In this document: in pieces, positions 1 to 9,300 of the stretch
Layout: every line of letters starts with the position of its first letter
How positions within the stretch are numbered: position 1 is the first letter of the stretch
NCBI GenBank assembly: GCA_964533215.1
Contig: CAZHLJ010000004.1
Coordinates: 186,001 to 250,000 of the forward strand
Length of the DNA: 64,000 nucleotides
Direction of reading: 5' to 3'
Origin: Bact-08 sp964533215
GTDB taxonomy: Bacteria; Bacteroidota; Bacteroidia; Bacteroidales; UBA932
The notes under the pieces: model-generated
The model's database searches: none
What the model saw: the letters and a program-made list of their open reading frames with translations, nothing else
Told to the model about the DNA's origin: nothing
Translations under genes and position numbers: made by a program

Positions 1-2
1 TC

Positions 3-119
3 AAATCTCACGATGTAATGGAATTGGACGCCGCTACCAAAGCTGCCTCATTGACGGTAGATCCTGCGATGCTATTGCCTCCTCCTGTACTCATTGAGGG
101 TTCTCCAAAATTGAGATGA
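3..119 (+). CDS. C-terminal end of an unidentified protein (partial)
   Basis: An open frame runs in from the left edge and stops at the TGA at 117-119, leaving 38 codons. It includes the stretch LTVDPAMLLPPPVLIEG and ends SPKLR. I do not recognise the family, and the fragment is too short for a functional call. The next element is a promoter box for the following sigma gene, which fits this stop being a real gene end. The other two forward frames are interrupted by stops in this stretch. Confidence 0.4.
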   Translation, partial: KSHDVMELDAATKAASLTVDPAMLLPPPVLIEGSPKLR

Positions 120-140
120 CAGTATTTCATGTAAAAGACT

Positions 141-148
141 TATATTTG
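141..148 (+). promoter_or_regulatory. TAnnTTTG -7 promoter box for the ECF sigma gene
   Basis: TATATTTG matches the Bacteroidota housekeeping -7 consensus TAnnTTTG exactly and lies 29 bases before the sigma gene start. No clear TTTG -33 partner is visible at 19-21 bases upstream, so the call rests on the -7 box alone. Confidence 0.5.
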
Positions 149-177
149 TATGAAATAATCTGAATCTTATTCCATTA

Positions 178-708
178 ATGCTTGTAGACCAAATAAAAAT
201 GGGTAGTATTCCTGCATACAAGGAGTTGTTTGCAGATTATTATCCTATACTGTGCTGCTTTGCAGAAAAATTCCTCTCCAATGAGGATATGTGCAAAGAC
301 GTTGCTCAAGAGGCTTTGTTAAAGTACTGGGAAAGTAGGGATAACTTCAATAATATATGTCAGGTGAAGAGTTTTTTGTACGTAGTCACAAAGAACATGG
401 CACTTAACATTATTAAGAAGGGGTCTAAACAGGTTGACCTTGAAAATAGTCAAGGATATCTTAGCGAATCTGACATTAACAATTCAATAATTGAACATGA
501 GACACTGCTTTTGGTACGTAAAGCCGTTGACGACCTTCCGAAAAGGATGAAGGAGATTATCGAGTTTACACTGATGGGGGTGCAAAACTCCGATATTGCG
601 GAGAGGCTTTCAATAGCAGAAGGTACAGTCCATTCATTAAAGAAGAGAGCATACAAGAAGCTTAAGGAATCCCTTGGCAGCAGTTTTTACTTTCTTATCG
701 TACTGTAA
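178..708 (+). CDS. RNA polymerase ECF-type sigma-70 factor
   Basis: A 176-residue cytoplasmic sigma factor of the Bacteroidota FecI-like group. Region 2 spans about residues 10-80 (FADYYPILCCFAEKFL, then DVAQEALLKYWE), and region 4 about 115-165, with the helix-turn-helix NSDIAERLSIAEGTVHSLKKRAYKKLKE. It would direct RNA polymerase to an envelope operon when released by an anti-sigma factor. The likely partner is the FecR protein at 9301-10479, because the FecR-SusC(STN)-SusD operon on the opposite strand ends only 77 bases from this gene. The arrangement is unusual: sigma genes of this class normally sit directly upstream of fecR in the same direction, whereas here the gene faces the operon tail. 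The family is clear; the pairing is inferred. Confidence 0.9.
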   Translation: MLVDQIKMGSIPAYKELFADYYPILCCFAEKFLSNEDMCKDVAQEALLKYWESRDNFNNICQVKSFLYVVTKNMALNIIKKGSKQVDLENSQGYLSESDINNSIIEHETLLLVRKAVDDLPKRMKEIIEFTLMGVQNSDIAERLSIAEGTVHSLKKRAYKKLKESLGSSFYFLIVL

Positions 709-729
709 TTATAGTCAACATAAAAAATA

Positions 730-762
730 AAGGTGCCTTGAATAATTAATTCAAGACACCTT
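730..762. terminator. Inverted repeat between convergent genes, probable bidirectional terminator
   Basis: A 14-base arm AAGGTGCCTTGAAT (730-743) pairs with 749-762, with one mismatch and a 5-base loop. It lies between the stop of the sigma gene and the stop of the minus-strand metalloprotease gene. The top-strand downstream flank is only weakly T-rich, so termination in either direction is inferred from position and stem strength. Confidence 0.6.
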
Positions 763-785
763 CAGAAATAATTCTTAACCCTATA

Positions 786-3317
786 TTATTTCATCAATTT
801 TTTCAGTTCAAACAACAAATACTGATAATGCTCTTTCTGTTCACCGACAGATGTCATAACCCTTGAGCTCAACAGTCTGTTAAGATCCTGAAGTTGGGTA
901 TACAAAAATGGCTTTGACATTATCCTGACATCTGATTCTTTTGTTGATATTGTCATATTTCTCTCAACCTCCGATTGTCTGAAGTAAGGGACCTCAATCT
1001 GATCGTCAATGCTGGTCAGATCCTTTGACTTGACAGGCTCATTCGGAAGCATATCCAAAGCACCAAGCAAAGAGTGAAGGTAAAGATACTGCATCAGTTT
1101 ATCATTCGAACTCAATGATGCGCCTTTAATTGTCTTATCCCATATCTGAGTATAGATATCCTTTAGATACTCTTTCTGAGTATAAGGGTCTGCCGAAAAT
1201 TTCGCCAAAGTCCCAATTTTACCTAATCTGGTTGGTGACAACAAATTTCTCATTGTCCTACTCTGAAAATCTGAGACATTGTCTCCCTCAAGAGTCAATT
1301 GATCCAACAAAGTTTTATTCTTGACCCAATTTGGATAATCATTGATTTGATCGATAATAAACTTCAACGCCTCTTTCTGCTTCTTCTTTGATACCGGCTC
1401 TGACTCTTTTTGATTATCACCTTTCACAGTATAGTTTATGTAGCTGCCCCCAAGGTAAACCATGCAATGACCTATATATCTTTGAAATTGCTTTTGGACC
1501 TCATTATACATTCTAGCAGTAAAATCATAATTTTCACCCTCTTTATAAGTCCATGCAAGCAGGTTGTTTGTAATCATCTTCAAGTTCTGGATTCCGTAGT
1601 AGCTTGCTTTTATAGCATCATCTCCTATAGCCTCTGTTTGCGCCGAAGGATCTGTCACATCAAAGATTGCCTGTTCTCCGAATTTATAGATCGGGTCATT
1701 GCATTTCTCCTTTAACCAGTTGTTAATAACCGGCAGCTCTTCTTCAGGAGTCTTTGCTTCATAAATCCTTGCATAGCCAAATTTTATTGCATACATGTCA
1801 TATGGCCCTATCCTAGGCGGGAGAAAGTATGTGACGCCATCACCAGGCTGAGCGACATAGTTGTATCTTGCATAATCCATTATAGATGAAGTAGTACCAT
1901 TTTTAGCCGTAAATGACGGAGACCTCAACGAGTCAACAGGATAAGCATATGAGCCTCTCATGTTATGCATAAGTCCCAACGTGTGTCCTACTTCATGAAC
2001 AATCAAGTATCTGAGCAGCGGACCCATTACATCCATACCAAAAACTCTCTCTCTAGCCTTAGGGTCTACTGTTGAAGTCTGGATAAATCTCCAGTTATGC
2101 AGCAGGCTAAGTACATTATGGTATACGTAAACAGAACCTTGGATTATTTCTCCCGAACGGGGATCTGTCCATGATGGGCCCATAGCGTTGGCAGTACCGG
2201 ATGAGGCATATCTGATGCAAGAATATCTGATATCATCAGGATTGAAATCCGGATCGTTCGTTGGGTAATCCTTGGCTACAATTGCATTCTTGAAACCAAT
2301 TTTTTCAAATGCCATCTGCCAATCCTCGATACCCTCTTTCATATACTGTCTCCACTCTTTCGGAAAAGCTGGGTCCAGATAGTATACTATTTGCTTTTTG
2401 GGTTCAACCAATTCTCCTCGTCTGTGTCTCTCAACATCTTCTTCTTTTGGTTCTAAATTCCACCTGTTGATAAATTTCAAATTTTTGACATGATCCTCTT
2501 TTGTGGTGAAAACCTGCTTTGTGTCAGTAAAATAACCTACCCTGCTATCGGAATATCTTGGTTTCATCGGCTCCTTAGGAAGCAAAACCATAGATGCAGT
2601 TACAACTGCGGTAAAGGGTTGGTCTGAGACAGAAAATGCCAGCCTGCTTGATATAACGAAGTTCTGAGGAAAGGATTTGAATGATACTATTGAAGACATA
2701 TCAGCCTTAAAAGAGCCTTTCATCCTGTTTAGCCCAAAAAGAGCATCAAAAGGAGATGCTGGGATAAAAGGTGACAGTGGTTTTTCATCAGAACAAAAAT
2801 ACTTAGTAACGTCTATCACGATCTTGGTAGAATCCCCGTTATAGCATTTTATAGGGAACGCTTTTAATATCGGACTTATATTGTTATTTTTAAAACCCTC
2901 ATAAATTGATTCCTGACCTTCACATATATTCTTCCCCAATATATTATGCAGATACACTTTTTCATCATCATATGACCATTCAACCAAAATAGGATCTGAC
3001 GGCATCTGGCCTGCTATAACATCCTTATTATCGCTGGTCTGCGATACCTTTGCACCGAAAAGCATCGGCTTTCCCATAATCTCTTTTGGAATTTCCAGAT
3101 AGAGTAGGTTTTTCACCATATGGATATCAATAAGCCCTTTGGAGCTTTTTGCATCCTTTGTTATGGTAGATGAATAGCCTTTTTTCTCTTCCTGTTTTGG
3201 AATCTCTACATTGACCGGAGCAGAATCTTTTTTGACCAAGGTTTTTAATCTTTGCCCAAAAACTGGCAGTACGGACAGAATCAACACCAGGGTCAAACTA
3301 ATCGATTTTTTTATCAT
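786..3317 (-). CDS. Secreted zinc-dependent metalloprotease, zincin with HExxHxxGxxH site
   Basis: 843 residues with a signal peptide ending near VFGQ (residue 22). The motif HEVGHTLGLMH at residues 441-451 supplies the three zinc histidines and catalytic Glu of a metzincin-type site, followed by a Met-turn-like SIMDYARYNY. The overall organisation matches the Bacteroidota family annotated as zinc-dependent metalloprotease with DUF5117/DUF4953 regions. It should act in the periplasm or at the surface. It is the last gene of the fecR-susC-susD operon, one base after the preceding lipoprotein gene. The association suggests it processes polypeptides that the SusCD pair imports. The substrate is not visible from sequence. 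Confidence 0.9.
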   Translation of the reverse strand: MIKKSISLTLVLILSVLPVFGQRLKTLVKKDSAPVNVEIPKQEEKKGYSSTITKDAKSSKGLIDIHMVKNLLYLEIPKEIMGKPMLFGAKVSQTSDNKDVIAGQMPSDPILVEWSYDDEKVYLHNILGKNICEGQESIYEGFKNNNISPILKAFPIKCYNGDSTKIVIDVTKYFCSDEKPLSPFIPASPFDALFGLNRMKGSFKADMSSIVSFKSFPQNFVISSRLAFSVSDQPFTAVVTASMVLLPKEPMKPRYSDSRVGYFTDTKQVFTTKEDHVKNLKFINRWNLEPKEEDVERHRRGELVEPKKQIVYYLDPAFPKEWRQYMKEGIEDWQMAFEKIGFKNAIVAKDYPTNDPDFNPDDIRYSCIRYASSGTANAMGPSWTDPRSGEIIQGSVYVYHNVLSLLHNWRFIQTSTVDPKARERVFGMDVMGPLLRYLIVHEVGHTLGLMHNMRGSYAYPVDSLRSPSFTAKNGTTSSIMDYARYNYVAQPGDGVTYFLPPRIGPYDMYAIKFGYARIYEAKTPEEELPVINNWLKEKCNDPIYKFGEQAIFDVTDPSAQTEAIGDDAIKASYYGIQNLKMITNNLLAWTYKEGENYDFTARMYNEVQKQFQRYIGHCMVYLGGSYINYTVKGDNQKESEPVSKKKQKEALKFIIDQINDYPNWVKNKTLLDQLTLEGDNVSDFQSRTMRNLLSPTRLGKIGTLAKFSADPYTQKEYLKDIYTQIWDKTIKGASLSSNDKLMQYLYLHSLLGALDMLPNEPVKSKDLTSIDDQIEVPYFRQSEVERNMTISTKESDVRIMSKPFLYTQLQDLNRLLSSRVMTSVGEQKEHYQYLLFELKKLMK

Positions 3318-3318
3318 T

Positions 3319-4203
3319 CTATTTAATCTTTGTTGGTTTATTATTTCCTATTGCTTGTAAATCTATATTATAATGCTCTTTCATATAATTTGTCAGAATA
3401 ATATATTTATTATATAAAATTGGATAGCCATTCATTTTGACCATTATCTCCTCATAGCTGTTGGTAGTTATCTGCTGTATGAACTGGACAACATCCACCG
3501 GTTTCCTTGGTGCCATATAGGTAGAGGAAGTTGAGGTATCCGGATCTTTATCCCAAAAACCCAGTTTTTTTGAATCGAATGCTGGGACATCTGTCTTTGT
3601 TCCAATCTTGTATCCATAAAGTTCTTCACATGGAGTGAAAAACTCTTGCGGAAAATCAAGCACACTGTTAGTATAAAATATATTACCCCACATATTTCCG
3701 TTTATAATACCTTTTAAGTTATTAAGTTCTGCCTCGCTTGTATTCTCTATTCCTTTGCTTATTTTGCCAATTGCAAGATAATTTCTTCCGGTTATTGTCG
3801 CTATACTGCTATTTACAGTGCCTTTCTTTATTGAATCACAAAGGAGGATATTTAAAGGAAAAAACTTCTTTTTGAAATCATTATCATAATAGGCCCATAA
3901 GACTTTATCCAGATATGATATCCCGGAAGAGAGAATTGCCTTATCCGTTTGCTTTACAATCTCATATTCCGACAAATTGCTTACATTAAGATTCCATTTG
4001 TAGTCTAAAGTGCTGAAATCATATAGAATACAAACACCTGTGTTTTTGAACTGAGTGTAAATATATTTATCCACAGGTTCCTGACTATCTACTATTTTAT
4101 GATGCGGTTCTCCCAATTCAGAAGTTAATTCCTCCTTAGAATAGCACCCGGAAATCAATATAGATAGTGATGATAAAAGTATTATATTAAGTATTTTATT
4201 CAT
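3319..4203 (-). CDS. Lipoprotein resembling a zinc metallopeptidase but lacking HExxH
   Basis: 294 residues with a lipobox ending LISGC (Cys20), so exported and lipid-anchored. The general layout recalls the SusCD-linked 'putative zinc-binding metallopeptidase' lipoproteins (PF15890), recognised from memory: an early VDKYIY segment, a central helix, and a C-terminal stretch like VVQFIQQITTNSYEEI followed by ILTNYMKEHYNIDLQ. Where those proteins carry HHEFAH, this one reads INGNMWGNI (around residues 166-175), so no HExxH is present and it is probably non-catalytic. It sits between susD (9 bases away) and the active zincin (1 base away), so it is probably a surface-exposed accessory of the SusCD complex. 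Family placement is moderate; export is clear. Confidence 0.75.
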   Translation of the reverse strand: MNKILNIILLSSLSILISGCYSKEELTSELGEPHHKIVDSQEPVDKYIYTQFKNTGVCILYDFSTLDYKWNLNVSNLSEYEIVKQTDKAILSSGISYLDKVLWAYYDNDFKKKFFPLNILLCDSIKKGTVNSSIATITGRNYLAIGKISKGIENTSEAELNNLKGIINGNMWGNIFYTNSVLDFPQEFFTPCEELYGYKIGTKTDVPAFDSKKLGFWDKDPDTSTSSTYMAPRKPVDVVQFIQQITTNSYEEIMVKMNGYPILYNKYIILTNYMKEHYNIDLQAIGNNKPTKIK

Positions 4204-4212
4204 GGTGTTCTA

Positions 4213-5676
4213 TTATTTGTTCTTTTCTCTGTTTGGTCTTGTATTATTTCCTAGATCCGGCTGGTAATTGATTACAGATACCGGAATAGGCAAAGTGTAA
4301 GCATCGTCATTCGCCTTTAACGTATATATAGCTGTCGTATAAGGGTTGTACTCTTCTACAAACTCATGAACTATTTCCGGTTGGTTCCATCTGCGTAGAT
4401 CAAACCACCTTTGCTGTTCGTAACAAAACTCCAATCTCCTCTCCTTCTTTATCAGCTCCAATGCAGACTCCTTATCCTGGGCAGTGAGTTCGGAATATGT
4501 CGCCGTCTTGATTCTGGATTTCCTTAACCTGTTGATGTCTGCCATAGCCAGATTCGTCTTTCCTTGCATTGCATAGGCTTCTGCTCTGTTAAGGTATGCC
4601 TCGGCCGTTCTCAAGGCAAAACCGTAGACCTGGGTCGTAGACTTGCTGCCATTTTTGAAATTGGTATACTGCTTGCCAAAGAAATTACCCTGCTCTCTGA
4701 TAAAAGCACCGGTACTCTTGCCGAATCTCAAATCGTCAGCAGAATAAGCAGATTTTATTGATTCTGAAGCAGGGAAACATCCATTTGCAGCAGGTACGAA
4801 ATACGATATATAATAGTCTCCGAAAGAGAAAAGGATCTCCGGATTGGAACTGTTCAGAAATGGTTTTGCAGCGGCTGTTGCATCTGCTGCTTTAATATTC
4901 AGATCATATAATGACGGGTTTGATGATAGAACAATACTCGAATGATATATTGCCTTTTCATAATCTTTCATATATAAATACACTCTGGATGCCAGTAAAT
5001 TAGCGGAATTCAGATTCCATTTGAAGATATTTTTCTGATTGCTCCCTTTTCCAAAAGCTTCAATACCATCATTTATATCCTTTAAAATAAGATCGTAATT
5101 CGCCTGTAATTTTTCACGGGGCAATCTCAGATCTTCCATATAGGTCATGTTATTGATAGGAACTCCTGGCGTACTTGATGCAGTAGATTTGTCATAAGGT
5201 TTTGCATAGAGATTAACCAGCATGAAATAAGAGTAAGCCCTTATCAGGTGTGCCTCTGCCTTAAGCTTATATCTATCGGCTTCACTTCCAGTCATACTTT
5301 CAATATTATGAAGCACAATGTTGCTTATCAATATAGACTTATAATATGTCTGCCATGTCTTGTCAGTGCTCAAAGGCCCGCTAAGTGTATATTCGGGTTG
5401 CTCCTGCCAAGTGTAATATCCATAGCCGGTTTCTCTTGTATCCGAAGCTATCAGGGCAGCTTTACCATAGTAGCTTTTAGAGTCGTCAGTCATTATATCA
5501 AGGTATGGATGAACAACCTTGGCATCCCTTATATAGGCCTCACCATAAAGAAATTCACTATACTCTTTTACCGTTTTAGGCACTATCTCATCTTGAGATG
5601 TCTCTTCCAGGAACTTATTACACGATGTCAAAAGTGTAATTGATAATAATATTATTAATGATTTTATCTTATACAT
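4213..5676 (-). CDS. SusD/RagB-family nutrient-binding outer-membrane lipoprotein
   Basis: 487 residues with lipobox LLTSC (Cys19). The N-terminal CNKFLEETSQDEIVPKT, the helical TPR-like core (LKAEAHLIRAYSYFMLVNLYAKPY; later RTAEAYLNRAEAYAMQGKTNLAMADINRLR) and the C-terminal YTLPIPVSVINYQPDLGNN are typical of SusD. SusD proteins form the lid of the SusC barrel and capture substrate at the cell surface. The gene follows susC by 12 bases. Clustering with proteases rather than glycoside hydrolases points to peptide substrates, as for RagB of Porphyromonas gingivalis; that is inference. Confidence 0.95.
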   Translation of the reverse strand: MYKIKSLIILLSITLLTSCNKFLEETSQDEIVPKTVKEYSEFLYGEAYIRDAKVVHPYLDIMTDDSKSYYGKAALIASDTRETGYGYYTWQEQPEYTLSGPLSTDKTWQTYYKSILISNIVLHNIESMTGSEADRYKLKAEAHLIRAYSYFMLVNLYAKPYDKSTASSTPGVPINNMTYMEDLRLPREKLQANYDLILKDINDGIEAFGKGSNQKNIFKWNLNSANLLASRVYLYMKDYEKAIYHSSIVLSSNPSLYDLNIKAADATAAAKPFLNSSNPEILFSFGDYYISYFVPAANGCFPASESIKSAYSADDLRFGKSTGAFIREQGNFFGKQYTNFKNGSKSTTQVYGFALRTAEAYLNRAEAYAMQGKTNLAMADINRLRKSRIKTATYSELTAQDKESALELIKKERRLEFCYEQQRWFDLRRWNQPEIVHEFVEEYNPYTTAIYTLKANDDAYTLPIPVSVINYQPDLGNNTRPNREKNK

Positions 5677-5688
5677 ATTCTGAGTGTT

Positions 5689-8600
5689 TTAGAAAGTAAT
5701 GTCAATGCTGAGAGTGTATGAAGGAAGTGGTGGTGCAGATTGCCCTCCCAAAGTGACCTGATCCGGATCCTGACCTTTCAGTTTCTTTGATGCAAGACAG
5801 AAAAGGTTATTTCCTTCCAATCGGATACTGGCACCATTAAGACCTATATTCTCACATAACTTCTGTGACAATTGGTACCGCAGCGAAGCTGTACGCAACC
5901 TTACGTTGTCAGAAGAGACTACACGTATATCACTTTTGTTATACATTTGCCACATATTATTGGCTATCTCAATTTTACGATTAGAGCCAAATCCTGACAT
6001 TGGTAAATTTTCACTCGAAAGAGTAGGGATATTGGTTCTTGACTCATCTCCAGGTTTTCTCCATCTACTTACAAACTCATCGGACATGTTTTGCTGCGGC
6101 TGAGGGAGTCTCTGTCCACTATCGCTGTACAAATCGTTCAGCCTCATTTTTGCCCCTAAACTATAAGTAAAAAACAGGTTAAGAGAGAAGTTGCTATACT
6201 TCAACATTGTTCCAAAACCTCCTTGAATATCAGGGATTCTATTACCTGAAACCGCAAAGACCTTTTTATACATACTCTCCTTTGTGTCTCCATCCTTCTC
6301 TTCCGTATCTTTGAAGGTAGGCAGACCATTTGCATCCAGTCCGGCAAACTTGTAAGAGTAGAAGGTGTTGATCGGCACGCCTTCCAGCACTGCTGTTCCA
6401 TTAAGATATTCAAGGTATCCGTAATTTGAATTGATTCCGGATCTTAAGACATTATTTGTATTTTTAGCTCCATTAAAAGAGAGCGACCAAGTCCAGTCCT
6501 TTGTCCTGACAGGAACGAAATTAAAGATAACTTCAAATCCCTTGTTTGCAATATCTCCTGCATTTAAGGACATACTTGGCATGCCTGTTGTCGGAGATAC
6601 AGATTTGGAAATAATCTGATCTTCTCCTTTCTTGTAATAGTATTCTACTGTTCCTGATATCCTGTTGTTCAATAATGAAAAATCTGCTGCAATATTGTAG
6701 GCTGTAGTTTTTTCCCATTTCAACAATGGATTAGGCAGTTTTGAAAGATAATACATATACTCTTGAGAAAGTGGGTCAAGAGGGCCTCCTTGCAATATAA
6801 GACTTGGTGTCTGGTCATCTGACACATTTCCCTGGACACCCATGGACCCCTTGATTGCAAGTTCGTTAATCCAATCTATGTTTTTAAGATATGATTCATT
6901 ATGAAGATTCCATCTTCCTGAGAGTGACCATATAGGCAAAAACCTTGCACTCTTGTCTTGTCCGAACTTGTTTGAACCATCTGCTCTTACGTTAAAATTG
7001 AAGATATACTTATGCATATAGTCATAAGTGGCAATACCATAAAATGACACAAAATTCGACAATCTGTTTACAACAACATTTGGATTTGCCAAAATAAGAG
7101 CATTGTACCTTGGCCAGAATGCAGGATCTATGGCAATGAATTTTTCTCCTCTTTCAGGCATGTACCCAAACTGACTTGTCCTTATACCCTCGTATTTGCT
7201 CGATCGCAATTCTGTTCCAATCGCCCCGGATATTTCGTGATCTTTTGAGATTGTAGTACTGTAGTCAGCCTGTGCCCTGACAGTGTATCCGAAGTTTCTT
7301 GTATTGTTGTTCTCCAATCCTCCTCCATATGGTAATTGACATTGGTCCTTTACAAAGGGGCTGGTTGGGTCTAGGCTGGGAAACTTTGCCCCATAATTGA
7401 GGTTTCTAAGGTTGGCAGCATAGTAGCTCCTTTCGCTGAACCACTCTTTTTCCTGAGTATCGGCATTATTTATTCCTGCAGTACCAGTGAATCTAAGTTT
7501 GGGAGTTACTTTCCACTCAATATTGGACAAGAAATTCAATGAGTTGTTGTTGATTGTATTTCCGGTATTTTCAATTTCATTAAGCACATTATATATAAGT
7601 TGCTGTTGATTTCCCTGTCTTACATTGTAGAACGCCCTCTCACCTGAAAGGTCATACAGTGCAATTGCGCGGGATGTGTTGTATGCATATTGGTATGGAG
7701 AAATTGACCCATGCAGATATTCCTTGTCTGTCAAAGAGCCCCTCAACTGCAAATTCGCAGTTAATTTCTTTGACAAATTGAATATCAGCTTCATATTGGC
7801 ATTGTACTGCTCTACTCCGGAACCTTTGACTGTGTTCTTGTCGCTTGCATAAGCACCGGAGAAGTAATAGTTAACCTTGTCGGTAGCACCAGAAACAGAT
7901 ATATTGTGTTTATTTGAAAAAGCGGTTCTATAAAGAGCATCGAACCAATCTGTGTTCTGTTCCTCCATTCTTTTTACGCGGAGCAAAAATTCATCTTCGG
8001 AAATTTTCCTGTCATAAAGATCATACAGAGCCCCTTCATAACCCACAGCTGCTGGAGCGAAGCTATAAATGAGACCTCTTTTTTCAATCTCTTTTGAAAC
8101 ATCTATTCGTTCAAAAGAATTCATTCTGTGTAGGTTTTTGTAATCCGGTCTCTCTGTTAGGGTAAGGGAGGTAGAATAACTTAAACGAGGCGCTCCTATT
8201 TTTCCTTTCTTTGTTGTAACGACTATTACACCGTTAGCAGCCCTTACACCATAAATTGCGGTAGAAGAGGCATCTTTCAAAATATCCACACTCTCTATAT
8301 CCATCGGATTCAATCCGGAAATTGCATTTCCAATGAGATTGACATTATCAAGGCTATTAATCTCATCCGTAGAAAGGGGAACCGGATCTTCAAGAATAAT
8401 TCCATCCACAACCCACAATGGCTCCCTATTGCCGGATATAGTGGAAACTCCACGTATACGTATCTTTGTTGAAGCACCTGGAGTTGAAGTATTGTTCAAA
8501 ACTGTCATTCCGGGGATTTTTCCCAAAAGCATATTGTCTAGTGTCAATGCCCCGGCCTGTTTGATATTTTCTCCGCTTACCGAGAAAATTGAGGAGGTAG

Positions 8601-9273
8601 ATACCCGCTTGTCTATTTTCTGATAGCCTGTGCTTAGAACTACAACTTCCGACATCTGCTTGGCATCTGTCTTCAAAATTATATTTACAATATCCCTCAA
8701 TACTCTCTCTTCATGGCTCTTCATGCCTATATATGAAATCAATAGTATTTGCTGGATGCCGCCAGGGATGGTTATAGTAAAGTTTCCATCAGCATCCGTG
8801 GTAACTGCATTCTTCAGCCCCTTTATTGAAACAGAGGCTCCAACCAATGGTTCCCCGTTTTCGTCAGTCACAGATCCTTTTATAGTTTTGGGTTTCTGGT
8901 CACTAAGATCTTTTTTCTTTAAATAGACAACATTGTCCTTCACCTCGTAATATAAAGAGGTCCCTTTAAGGGCAATATCCAGAACTTGATCTACTGTAGC
9001 ATTTTTTACATCAATAACAAGATTGCTGACCGGCTCAATGTCTTTGTTTCCATAAACAAATTGAATGTCAGCTTTTTTCTTGATTTCCCAAAGTAGTTGC
9101 TCAAGAGTTATAGATTTTTTGCTCAAAGTAATCTTTCCCTGAGGCTTGTTATCCGCAGCTATCAGGTTTGTACAAAATAACTGAGACATTATGATGACCT
9201 GTATGACTAGCAATAAGTTGCACCTGGCCAAAAACTGTGTGACAAAACTAAGTGAGGATCCTGTTTTTTTCAT
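5689..9273 (-). CDS. SusC/RagA TonB-dependent transporter with N-terminal STN signalling domain
   Basis: 1194 residues. A long signal peptide ends near NLIAA (about residue 40). An STN domain (about 45-115; ITLSKKSITLEQLLWEIKKK) is followed by a carboxypeptidase-regulatory-like domain (about 130-215; IKGSVTDENGEPLVGASVSI), a TonB plug (LWVVDGIILEDPV; SVDILKDASSTAIYGVRAANGVIVV) and a C-terminal 22-strand-type barrel ending YTLSIDITF. It imports substrate with SusD. The STN domain marks it as a FecA-like transducer that contacts the FecR anti-sigma encoded 27 bases upstream, so uptake should feed back on transcription through an ECF sigma factor. Confidence 0.96.
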   Translation of the reverse strand: MKKTGSSLSFVTQFLARCNLLLVIQVIIMSQLFCTNLIAADNKPQGKITLSKKSITLEQLLWEIKKKADIQFVYGNKDIEPVSNLVIDVKNATVDQVLDIALKGTSLYYEVKDNVVYLKKKDLSDQKPKTIKGSVTDENGEPLVGASVSIKGLKNAVTTDADGNFTITIPGGIQQILLISYIGMKSHEERVLRDIVNIILKTDAKQMSEVVVLSTGYQKIDKRVSTSSIFSVSGENIKQAGALTLDNMLLGKIPGMTVLNNTSTPGASTKIRIRGVSTISGNREPLWVVDGIILEDPVPLSTDEINSLDNVNLIGNAISGLNPMDIESVDILKDASSTAIYGVRAANGVIVVTTKKGKIGAPRLSYSTSLTLTERPDYKNLHRMNSFERIDVSKEIEKRGLIYSFAPAAVGYEGALYDLYDRKISEDEFLLRVKRMEEQNTDWFDALYRTAFSNKHNISVSGATDKVNYYFSGAYASDKNTVKGSGVEQYNANMKLIFNLSKKLTANLQLRGSLTDKEYLHGSISPYQYAYNTSRAIALYDLSGERAFYNVRQGNQQQLIYNVLNEIENTGNTINNNSLNFLSNIEWKVTPKLRFTGTAGINNADTQEKEWFSERSYYAANLRNLNYGAKFPSLDPTSPFVKDQCQLPYGGGLENNNTRNFGYTVRAQADYSTTISKDHEISGAIGTELRSSKYEGIRTSQFGYMPERGEKFIAIDPAFWPRYNALILANPNVVVNRLSNFVSFYGIATYDYMHKYIFNFNVRADGSNKFGQDKSARFLPIWSLSGRWNLHNESYLKNIDWINELAIKGSMGVQGNVSDDQTPSLILQGGPLDPLSQEYMYYLSKLPNPLLKWEKTTAYNIAADFSLLNNRISGTVEYYYKKGEDQIISKSVSPTTGMPSMSLNAGDIANKGFEVIFNFVPVRTKDWTWSLSFNGAKNTNNVLRSGINSNYGYLEYLNGTAVLEGVPINTFYSYKFAGLDANGLPTFKDTEEKDGDTKESMYKKVFAVSGNRIPDIQGGFGTMLKYSNFSLNLFFTYSLGAKMRLNDLYSDSGQRLPQPQQNMSDEFVSRWRKPGDESRTNIPTLSSENLPMSGFGSNRKIEIANNMWQMYNKSDIRVVSSDNVRLRTASLRYQLSQKLCENIGLNGASIRLEGNNLFCLASKKLKGQDPDQVTLGGQSAPPLPSYTLSIDITF

Positions 9274-9300
9274 ATTTATTAGTTTAAATTAAGTTCATTG

